Positions 13,401-25,400 of a stretch of DNA of 64,000 bases are shown piece by piece. Made by a program: the position numbers and the translations under genes. Below the pieces are notes generated by a model. It was not told the DNA's origin. It was given only the letters and a program-made list of their open reading frames with translations, and searched no databases. Each line of letters begins with the position of its first letter. The stretch's first letter is position 1. The DNA is from Sipunculus nudus (Eukaryota; Annelida; Sipuncula; Golfingiida; Sipunculidae), in NCBI GenBank assembly GCA_026874595.1, contig CM049307.1, positions 47,401,678 through 47,465,677 of the forward strand, given 5' to 3'.

Positions 13401-16400
13401 AAACAGTTGTACGGACTTTTTTTCGCAATGCCTGCAGATATTGGCCTGATTTTTGGTGTATGGGCAGATAATGACCAGTTACAGATCGAGTTCGCGTTTC
13501 GTCCCAGTTGACCTACTTTTGAGCGTTTTACTGCTCCTAAACTTAGAAAATTTCATGAAAAATAGAAATTTTCATGACAAATACACATGTACGGACTTTT
13601 TTTCGCAATGCCTGCAGATATTGGCCTGATTTTTGGTGTGTGGGCAGATAATGACCAGTTACAGATTGAGCTCGCGTTTCATCCCGATTGACCTACTTTT
13701 GGATGTTTTACGGCTCCTAAACTTAGAAAATTTCATGAAAAATAGAAATTTTCATTACAAATACACATGTACAGACTTTTTTTTTGCAATGCCTGTAGAT
13801 ATTGGCCTGATTTTTGGTGTGTGGACAGATAATGACCAGTTACAGATCGAGTTCGCGTTTCGGTTGACCTTCTTTTGACCGTTTTACGGCTCCTAAACTT
13901 AGAAAAATTCATGAAAATAGAAATTTTCATGACAAATACACATGTACAGTTGTTTTTAGCCCTCAGCTCATAGGCTGATGGGCTATTGTCGTCACCCAAG
14001 GTGTCCGTCTGTCCATCTGTCTGTCTGGTGTATGTCCGTCCATCCGTCCATTCCGTGTCTGTTAACTTTTATCTTGTGAGCGGGATATCTCAAAAAGGAT
14101 TCACCGTTGGAATTTTATTTCATCAGTGTAGATGTATATCGATAAAATCTCGGTCAAGATCGAAGATGGGTGACCTTGACCCATTTTTCTACATTTTAGA
14201 GCTGATTATAGAAAAACACTCAGAAGTTTATATCTCAGGAACCATTGTGTGGATTTTCACAAAACTTACTATAATCATTGGGACTGATGGTCTGTATGTG
14301 CTGCACAATTTTGGTGGCGCCACCTGCAATTTCTGATTTTTTAATGAAATTTTATCTGATTTTTCAATTTTGGCCTTTTGTGCAGGATATCTCCAAAGGT
14401 ATTCAACACAGGAACTTCATTTCTTCAGTGTTATTGCATTATATTTACAAAATCTTGGTCAAGTTCAAGATGGGTGATCTTGACCTACTTTTCAAGCTCA
14501 CAGAGCTTAGTATAGAAAAAAACTTAGGAGCTTATTTCTCAGGAAGCATTTGGTGAATTGTTATGAAACATGGTATATACCTCTCCAATTTAAATTTATA
14601 AATGATTATCAACTTTTGCTAATATTCTAGTTTCACAATGCAATGCTTACAGATACTGGCCTAATGTTTGGTCTGTGGGCGCATAATGACCACTTACAGA
14701 TTGAGTTCACGTTTCGTCCCAGTTAACCTATTTTTCACCATATGACAGATCCTGAACATAGAAAATTTCATGAAAGACAGAAATTTTCATGAAAAATGCA
14801 CATATATGGACTTTTTTTCACAATGCCTGCAGATACTGGCCTGATTTTTGGTGTGTTGCTTGATAATGACCCTTTACAGATCAAGTTTGCATTTTGCCCT
14901 TGTTGACCTACTTTTAACCATACAACACTTCCTGAACTTAAAAAATTTAACAAAATTTAACAAATGTTTCTAATTTGCCCCAGGCGGGGGCATTCGTGTC
15001 GTTCCGACACATCTAGTTTGTAGAATACATTGATGCACTTTTTCTCTATAATTTTTTTAAACATCAGCCTAAAATTTTGCATGTTTATCCATTTTGGCTT
15101 GATTTCTCATTGACAAGACTAGTGGCACCACCTGCAATCATGTACATTGTATTTGTATCCCCAGACAAAGTCAGGGGATACTATGTTTTCATACCGGTCC
15201 CGCCGCCGCCGCCGCATATAAATCTTGTTGGCGCGATAACCCAAAAAATATTTCACGGAACTTTACCAAACTTGGCATATGTATAGATATGGGTAAGAGG
15301 ATGACGCCTATTTAAAATGAGGTCATGACCTTTACTAGGAGAGTGTCCTTGACCTTGAATAGGTCCAATTTTGGGGAAAATCACACAAATTCTTTAATAT
15401 CTCAAGAAATCTTGCATGGATTTATCCCAAAATCAAGTTGATGGAAGATCATGGATAGGGTTGTCATGTTCCAGAAACTGGTGGCGCCACCTATTATTCT
15501 TTACTTGTTTTCATGCCGTTTAATACCCCCAAAATTGCCACCTTACAGTACTGTGAGCATTATAAGTCAAAAACTAATGGACAGTTTTCTTTTATATTAT
15601 GCATATACATAGGTATGGGTTATGGGATGATGTTTATTTAAATTGGGGTCATGACCTTTCCTATGATAGTGGCCTTGACCTTGAATATTGCCATATATGG
15701 TGAAAATCACACACCTCTTATGATATCTCCAGTGTTGATAGCCATATGGATTTCAAACATGACTTATGTATGGCCCACCACTAAAGTAAGAACCCTATAG
15801 GTTCTAGGGTCATGAGGTCAAAGGTCAAGGTCACTGGACTGGCATTTTAAAATATACTGTGGATGCATTTTAAGCCAAACTTTCATCCCAGGTCTTCCAT
15901 CTTAAATATATAGCTCACTTGCCAAGAGTGGAAGACCCCTATCAATTTTGAGGTCACAAGGTCAAAGGTGAAGGTCACAGGAGCCATCTGTCCAAAAATT
16001 AGTTCCTGGATGATAATTCCTGCTTTTATTGATGTATGGATTTCAAACTGGACTTGTATATGTCCCATTGGAAAAGCAAGACCTGAATTGATTTTGGGGT
16101 CATGAGGTCAAAGGTCAAGGTCACAGGACACATCTTTAAAAAGATGTGGATGCATTTTAAGCCAAACTTTCATTCCAGGTCTTCCCTCTTGAATATATAG
16201 CTCACTTGCCAATAGTGGATAATCCATATAAATTTTGGGGTCACAAGGTCAAAGGTCAAGGCCACAGGAGCTATCTGTCCAAAAATTAGTTTCTGGATAA
16301 TAATTCCTTCTTTTATTGATGTATGGATTTCAAACTTGACTTGTATTTGACCCATTGGAAAAGCAAGACCCGAATTGATTTTGGGGTCATGAGGTCAAAG

Positions 16401-19400
16401 GTCAAAGTCACAGGAAACCTCTTTTTAAAAAGGTTGTGGATGCAATTTCAGCAAAAAATCATCTGAGATCTTTCATCTTGCACATATAGTTCACCTGCCA
16501 AGAGTGGAAGACCCCTATCAATTTTGAGGTCACAAGGTCAAAGGTGAAGGTCACAGGAGCCATCTGTCCAAAAATTAGTTTCTGGATGATAATTCCTGCT
16601 TTTATTGATGTATGGATTTCAAACTTGACTTGTATATGTCCAGTTGGAAAAGCAAGACCTGAATTGATATTGGGGTCATGAGGTCAAGGTCACAGGACAC
16701 ATCTTTAAAAAGATGTTGATGCATTTTCAGCCAAACATTTCATCTCAGATCTTTCATCTTGCACATATAGTTCACCTGTCAAGAGAGGAAGAACCCTATC
16801 AATTTTGAGGTCACAAGGTCAAAGGTGAAGGTCACAGGAGCCATCAGTCCAAAAATTAGTTTCTGGATGATAATTCCTTCTTTTATTGATGTATGAATTT
16901 CAAACTGGACTTGTATTTGACCCATTGGAAAAGCAAGACCTGAATTGATATTGGGGTCATGAGGTCAAGGTCACAGGACACATCTTTAAAAAGATGTTGA
17001 TGCATTTTCAGCCAAACATTTCATCTCAGATCTTTCATCTTGCACATATAGTTCACCTGTCAAGAGAGGAAGAACCCTATCAATTTTGAGGTCACAAGGT
17101 CAAAGGTGAAGGTCACAGGAGCCATCTGTCCAAAAATTAGTTTCTGGATGATAATTCCTTCTTTTATTGATGTATGAATTTCAAACTGGACTTGTATTTG
17201 ACCCATTGGAAAAGCAAGACCTGAATTGATTTTGGGGTCATGAGGTCAAAGGTCAAGGTCACAGGAAACCTCTTTATAAAGATTGTGGATGCATTTTCAG
17301 CCAAACAATTCATCTCAGATCTTTCATCTTGCACATATAATTCACCTGCCAAGAGTGGAAAACCCTTATCAATTTTGAGGTCAAAGGTGAAGGTCACAGG
17401 AGCCATCTGTCCAAAAATTAGTTTCTGGATGATAATTCCTGCTTTTATTGATGTATGGTTTTCAAACTTGACTTGTATATTTCCCATTGGAAAAGCAAGA
17501 CCAAAATTGATTTTGGGGTCATGAGGTCAAAGGTCAAGGTCACAGGACACATCTTTAAAAAGATGTGGATGCATTTTCACCCAAACAATTCATCTCAGAT
17601 CTTTCATCTTGCACATATAGTTCTCCTGCCAAGAGAGGAAGAACACTATCAATTTTGAGGTCACAAGGTCAAAGGTGAAGGTCACAGGAGCCACCTGTCA
17701 AAAAAAAATTAGTTTCTGGATGATAATTCCTGCTTTATTGATGTATAGATTTCAAACTTGACTTGCATATGTCCAATTGGAATAGCAAGATCCAAATTGA
17801 TTTTGGGGTCATGAGGTCAAAGGTCAAGGTCACAGGACACATCTTAAAAACAATCAAGGTCACAGGACCAACATCTTCAACAAGATTGTGGATTGTTAGA
17901 TGGAAGAAACAATAAATATGCCAAGTGTCAGTATATCCTGCCAAAATTGGGGGTCTGTTCTTAAAGGGGGGGGCCTACTATGTCTGGGGATACTCTGGCA
18001 CCTGCGGTGCCAAGAAATGTCTAGTTGTAGAATATGTTCATGCATTTATCTCAGGACTGATTGTATGTATCAGCCTGAAATTTCACATGTCCACAGATTT
18101 TGGATACCTCCATCTTGTACACAAGCCTGGTGGCACCACCTACAATCATTTTCACATAGCATAGATCCACCATAGTGGTTTGATTTATTCACCTGAAAAT
18201 GTGCATGTCCATAGATCTTGGAATGGTTTATCATGTATACAAGTCTGCTTGGGCAACCTACAATCAGTTTCATCTCATCCATATGAAGGTCTGTTTTTTG
18301 GTGAAAATTGCACATATATGGAGAGTTTAATTGGCACCTTTCCCATACCATAAATTTCCAGTCATGTCATGAACATTCAGTGCCTGACTTTTCCCCATGC
18401 CTCTGTGACTTTTTTATGGATACCTGTAGTTGCTTGTAGACTGCCAATTTTCTGGTTACTCAGTTAGTTTTATTATTTAGTTATATCTTTTAATAACTTA
18501 GGATGTTTTTGCTTCACTTTTACTGGATACAATAATAATATAAGTAATATTAAGAGAGACTAGTGATTCATCTTAATACTTTTTTAATGGTTTATCATAG
18601 TCCAATTCATGGTATATTTATATTTGTTTCGCATGTGTAATGCTTATTTTGAGACAAAAGATAACTGTTGTGTATAGTTTTAGTACAGGACTTTAATATT
18701 AAAGGCACTGGGGTAGAGGTAGGTATTGTTTTACAAATTTTTTTTCACAAAAATCACTAACCCCCTGAATTTTTTGTTCTTCTGATACAAAGGTGGGGTT
18801 GGGGAATGTCCCCACCTTTATCACATACAGTTGCTGATGCGCGTGGCTGACAATGTTCCAAGACCAATTTGATGATAGAAGCCTTTATTCACAGGACAGA
18901 GTCTGGGCCAGTCTTTGCTGAGGCCCTGCAGTGCCCAGCTAGACATGGTCCCTCTCTCTCTCTCTCAGCGCGCACTACAGATAGTTTTGTTACAGAGCTT
19001 ACACGTGACATATGAGATGTACATATCCATATTTCTGCATTTCGTCATAAAAGCTAAACCTTATTGGATGACTCAAAGTAGGTCACAATTACATCAGAGT
19101 TATAAGTGTTCCTCCTACCTTTCGTGAGATCTGATTGGACATAAGTTCTATGGAGAATCCCAAGTCTGACCTGACATACATCCAGTTATAGACTGACCTA
19201 CAAGTCCTATTTGGAGGACAGTGCTTATATACACATGCGGAGTCTCATAAAATAACATGTTTTAATTGTGTTCTACCATTCCCTCATAAAGACTAAACAC
19301 ATAAGTCATTCTGTGACACTATTTCTGTTTGTACAGACTTAAAATAGACCTTAATGGTTTGGTGTACTGTTCTCTGATTAAATTGGGAGAGAAGCCTATA

Positions 19401-22400
19401 TGTGTGTGACAGGATGACTGGTTGTTGGGTGTCATCAATTATGAGAAGTCATTCATTGTTCAGTCTGACATGCCTGAAACTGAGCTTAAATTTGTGAAAT
19501 ATGAAATGTGAAATATTCCTTGAAATATGTGTTAAGTCACATATACACCCTTTCTCACTCCATAACACTTCTAATAAAACTATGGGAACTATTTTTTTGG
19601 CAAATTTTCTTTCAGGTGTAACCCCACTGTTCACCCCCCCCCCCCCTTCTGAAGTTTGCATAATAAAATAAAAAAATACTTTTTTTTTCATTTTTTTCAA
19701 TGATTCTTCAAATCCTTTTTAAACCGGTTTATTACAGTTTTTGGAGTTGTGTAAAATATACTGAAATGATCATATTAACTGATATTGATGTATTATTACC
19801 ATATTTCAGTGAAATAATTAGTGGATGGCCTTAGCTTTGCCGCAAAATGTGAATAAATCATAAAAATGTGTTTTATAATTCTATTATTATTATTGTTATT
19901 ATTATTATGCTTTATTAGCCCTCAGCCCTTAGGCTGATGGGCTATTGTCGTCACCCAAGCTGTCCGTCCGTCCGTCAGTCCGTCCGTCTGTCCGTCCGTC
20001 TGTCCGGCGTCCGTTAACTTTTACCTTGTGAGCGGGATATCTTGAAAAGGATTCACCATCAGAATTTTATTTCCTCGTTAAAGATGTATATCGACAAAAT
20101 CTCTGTCAAGTTTGAAGATGGGTGACCTTGACCTATTTTTCTACATTTTAGAGCTGATTATAGAAAAACATTTAGATGCTTATTACTCAGGAACCATTTG
20201 GTGGATTTTCACAAAACTTACTATGATTATTGGGACTGATAGTCTGTACCTGCTTCACAAGTTTGGTGGCGCCACCTACAATTTCTGATTTTTAATGAAT
20301 TTTTATCGTTTTTTTCAACTTTGGGCTTGTGAGCGGGATATCTCTAAAAGGATTCACCGTAGGAATTTTATTTTTTCAGTGAAGATGTATATTGACAAAA
20401 TCTCGGTCAAGATCAAAGATGGGTGACCTTGACCTCTTTTTCTACGTTTTAGAGCTGATTATAGAAAAAACATTTAGAAGCTTATTTCTCAGAAACAATT
20501 GGGTGGATTTTCACAGTTCTTACTATGATCATAGGGACTGATGGTCTGTAACTGCTGCACAAGTTTTGGGGCGCCACCTGCAATTTCTGATTTTTAATGA
20601 ATTTTTCTTGGATTTTTCAACTTTGGCCTTGTGAGCGGGATATCTCTAAAAGGATTCACAAGAGGAATTTTATTTCTTTGGTGAAGACGTATATCTACAA
20701 AATCTCGGTCAAGTTCAAAGATGGGTGACCTTAACCTACTTTTCAAGGTCACAGAGCTTATAATAGAAAAAAAACTGAGAAGCTTATTTTTCAGGAAGCA
20801 TTTGGTGGATTGTTATGAATCATGGTACATACCTCTCCATTTTAAATTTATAACTGAGACATGTACAGATATAAACATCCATGTGAGAACAGTTATGTAG
20901 GACTTGTTACTGTTACCACCTCTAAACACTGTTGTTTTGGCTGAGGGCTTTTGTCAGCTTCTGCTGATATTCTAGTTTCAAATGGCATAAATCCCTGAAA
21001 TTCTGGAAATTCCAACAAGTCTGAGCTTTAACTCTAAAATGTAGAACAAAGCAAGGCAACCTTTAATAATATCAGCATACAAAGCAAGGCAACCTTTAAT
21101 AATATCAGCACACAAAGCAAGGAAACCTTTAATAATATCAGCATACAAAGTAAGGCAACCTTAAATAATATCAGCATACAAAGCAAGGCAACCTTTAATA
21201 ATATCAGCATACAAAGTAAGGCAACCTTTAATAATATCAGCATACAAAGTAAGGCAACCTTAAATAATATCAGCATACAAAGCAAGGCAACCTTTAATAA
21301 TATCAGCATACAAAGTAAGGCAACCTTTAATAATATCAGCATACAAAGCAAGGCAACCTTTAATAATATCAACATACAAAGCAAGGCAACCTTTAATAAT
21401 ATCAGCATACAAAGCAAGGCAACCTTTAATAATATCAGCATACAAAGCAAGGCCACCTTTAATAATATCAGCATACAAAGCAAGGCGACCTTTAATAATA
21501 TCAGCAGCAAGGCGACCTTTAATAATATCAGCATACAAAGCAAGGCAACCTTTAATAATATCAGCATACAAAGCAAGGCGACCTTTAATAATATCAGCAT
21601 ACAAAGTAAGGCAACCTTAAATAATATCAGCATACAAAGCAAGGCAACCTTTAATAATATCAGCATACAAAGCAAGGCAACCTTTAATAATATCAGCATA
21701 CAAAGCAAGGCAACCTTCAATAATATCAGCATACAAAGCAAGGCGACCTTTAATAATATCAGCATACAAAACAAGGCGACCTTTAATAATATCAGCAGCA
21801 AGGCGACCTTTAATAATATCAGCATACAAAGGAAGGCAACCTTAAATAATATCAGCATACAAAGCAAGGCAACCTTAAATAATATCAGCATACAAAGCAA
21901 GGCGACCTTTAATAATATCAGCATACAAAGCAAGGCAACCTTTAATAATATCAGCATACAAAGCAAGGCGACCTTTAATAATATCAGCATACAAAGCAAG
22001 GCAACCTTTAATAATATCAGCATACAAAGTAAGGCGACCTTAAATAATATCAGCATACAAAGCAAGGCGACCTTTAATAATATCAGCATACAAAGTAAGG
22101 CAACCTTTAATAATATCAGCATACAGTGCAAGGCAACCTTTAATAATATCAGCATACAAAGCAAGGCGACCTTTAATAATATCAGCATACAAAGCAAGGC
22201 GACTTTTAATAATATCAGCATACAAAGTAAGGCAACCTTAAATAATATCAGCATACAAAGCAAGGCAACCTTTAATAATATCAGCATACAAAGCAAGGCG
22301 ACCTTTAATAATATCAGCAGCAAGGCGACCTTTAATAATATCAGCATACAAAGGAAGGCAACCTTAAATAATATCAGCATACAAAGCAAGGCAACCTTAA

Positions 22401-25400
22401 ATAATATCAGCATACAAAGCAAGGCAACCTTTAATAATATCAGCATACAAAGCAAGGCAACCTTTAATAATATCAGCATACAAAGCAAGGCAACCTTTAA
22501 TAATATCAGCATACAAAGCAAGGCGACCTTTAATAATATCAGCATACAAAGCAAGGCAACCTTTAATAATATCAGCATACAAAGCAAGGCGAGCTTAAAT
22601 AATATCAGCATACAAAGCAAGGCGACCTTAAATAATATCAGCATACAAAGCAAGGCGACCTTAAATAATATCAGCATACAAAGCAAGGCGACCTTAAATA
22701 ATATCAGCATACAAAGCAAGGCGACCTTTAATAATATCAGCATACAAAGCAAGGCGACCTTTAATAATATCAGCATACAAAGCAAGGCGACCTTTAATAA
22801 TATCAGCATACAAAGCAAGGCGACCTTTAATAATATCAGCATACAAAGCAAGGCGACCTTTAATAATATCAGCATACAAAGCAAGGCGACCTTTAATAAT
22901 ATCAGCATACAAAGCAAGGCGACCTTTAATAATATCAGCATACAAAGCAAGGCGACCTTTAATAATATCAGCATACAAAGCAAGGCGACCTTTAATAATA
23001 TCAGCATACAAAGCAAGGCGACCTTTAATAATATCAGCATACAGTGCAAGGCGACCTTTAATAATATCAGCATACAAAGCAAGGCGACCTTTAATAATAT
23101 CAGCATACAAAGCAAGGCGACCTTTAATAATATCAGCATACAAAGCAAGGCGACCTTTAATAATATCAGCATACAAAGCAAGGCGACCTTTAATAATATC
23201 AGCATACAAAGCAAGGCGACCTTTAATAATATCAGCATACAAAGCAAGGCGACCTTTAATAATATCACCATACAAAGCAAGGCGACCTTTAATAATATCA
23301 GCATACAAAGCAAGGCGACCTTTAATAATATCAGCATACAAAGCAAGGCGACCTTTAATAATATCAGCATACAAAGCAAGGGGACCTTTAATAATATCAG
23401 CATACAAAGCAAGGCGACCTTTAATAATATCAGCATACAAAGCAAGGCGACCTTTAATAATATCAGCACACAAAGCAAGGCGACCTTTAATAATATCAGC
23501 ACACAAAGCAAGGCGACCTTTAATAATATCAGCATACAAAGCAAGGCGACCTTTAATAATATCAGCATACAAAGCAAGGGGACCTTTAATAATATCAGCA
23601 TACAAAGCAAGGCGACCTTTAATAATATCAGCATACAAAGCAAGGCGACCTTTAATAATATCAGCATACAAAGCAAGGCGACCTTTAATAATATCAGCAT
23701 ACAAAGCAAGGCGACCTTTAATAATATCACCATACAAAGCAAGGCGACCTTTAATAATATCAGCATACAAAGCAAGGCGACCTTTAATAATATCAGCATA
23801 CAAAGCAAGGCGACCTTTAATAATATCAGCATACAAAGCAAGGCGACCTTTAATAATATCAGCATACAAAGCAAGGCGACCTTTAATAATATCAGCATAC
23901 AAAGCAAGGCGACCTTTAATAATATCAGCATACAAAGCAAGGCGACCTTTAATAATATCAGCATACAAAGAGAGTTGTGTGACCTGTATGTCCACCTAGC
24001 TTCATATTGACATTGTATAAATAATACCCTTCTGCTGTGTAGAGTCCACCCTGGGGTCGTTCACCCTGCTGTGTCATGCAGGATGTTATGGTTGACTCAC
24101 ATAACCTTCACACACCTATAACCCTCGTTTATATTGTATACCTTACAGTCTGCCTTCAATGTGAAGGAGCGGGGAGAGTGGGTGAGTTTGTTACAACAAG
24201 CAATGCAGATCCGACCACGCATGTCAGTAGTGATGGAGAGACCAAGTTGGTAAGTAATGTGTGATTGTTTATATTTATTCTTGTGATTTTGTAAAAACTG
24301 ATTATTTCTGTTGCATGCCATTAAACCTAATTTACCATAAGTCTGTATTTCTCTGCTTGAACATGTATGCTAGTTATACTGTAAAAAAATATTTGTAACT
24401 AGTCATTCATTATATCTATGCATTGTTATATTTTTACCATTAGTTCTTATGAAAATTGGACAACAGGCTGCTTAAACATGTCAGACATTGTACATTTCAC
24501 CAAGGATGCTATTATTAATATTATTATTATTATTATTAATATTTCATTATAAAAAATATGATTCAGTTTAAAAGTTAAGCTGCAAAGAAAGAATGAGGCT
24601 TACACTTAATGAATTAATGGGAAAAGACCCATTTGAGATTTTTATTTAATTCAGTATCTGATAAAACATTTTATTTTTACAACATGTGGATGACATTGAT
24701 GACCAGTCAAGGTAATTGGTCAGCAGATACAAAATAACAGCTGCTGATTGGTTATTGGTACATGAGTATTCTAAAACATATAAAGTCAAAAGAAAGCTTG
24801 GCAGCTGATCTTTGAAAACATGACTGCAGGCAGGCCACAATACCCAGAATAATAGAGAGGATTGAAAAATCCTGTATTAAGGTTCTGGTCATTTTGTTTT
24901 TCTATATAAAAAAAAGGCCTTCAGACCTCTGCACATTAGAGTCTTACTGTGTAAAGAGATCCATGTTTCAAGGAAGGATCACCAAAATTTATTTGGTGTT
25001 CTAATGGACTACAATGGACACACAGTAAATGTCTTTGTATTTGGCATCAGTAACAAGTCTGCATATACAGGGGAACCCCAAAATTAAAACCATCTTGGGG
25101 ATTGACCAAAGCTGTTTTAATTTTTGGTTGGTCATATTTGTGAAATTCTAAGTTACTTTGATCATATATAAGGGACCAAGTAAAGCGGTCATGATTGTGG
25201 GGGTGGTCATAGCTGGGGGATTGTACTTTCAGAAGAAGTCTTTTACCCCTTTATTATAAATTTAGTACAGTCTATTAATATTTTCAGTAATTCCATCAGT
25301 GATGTAGGTGACGACACCTACCAGCAAGATCTGACACCAGAGGACATGGCCGGATGTGGTGACAATGTTTTTTATGCAGACGCTGATCAGGAGCATGCAT

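Noticed and set aside
13986-14556. Plus-strand frames of 116 and 92 codons
   Set aside because: They lie entirely within the nested Helitron-like element and its tandem units, with equivalent frames in the copy at 19914.
17164-17487. Minus-strand frames with TFDLMTPKS-like peptides here and at other repeat units
   Set aside because: They are by-products of the AGGTCAAAGGTCA repeat units and recur in every unit.
21034-23964. 976-residue minus-strand open frame of an 11-residue repeat (MLILLKVALLC) and its second-frame shadow
   Set aside because: It is the translation of the 33-bp satellite. Several frames are open simply because the unit length is a multiple of three and lacks stops, and no start context, splice sites or non-repeat domain accompany it.
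21040-23970. CRISPR array
   Set aside because: The 33-bp units abut directly with no unique spacers, and this is animal DNA.
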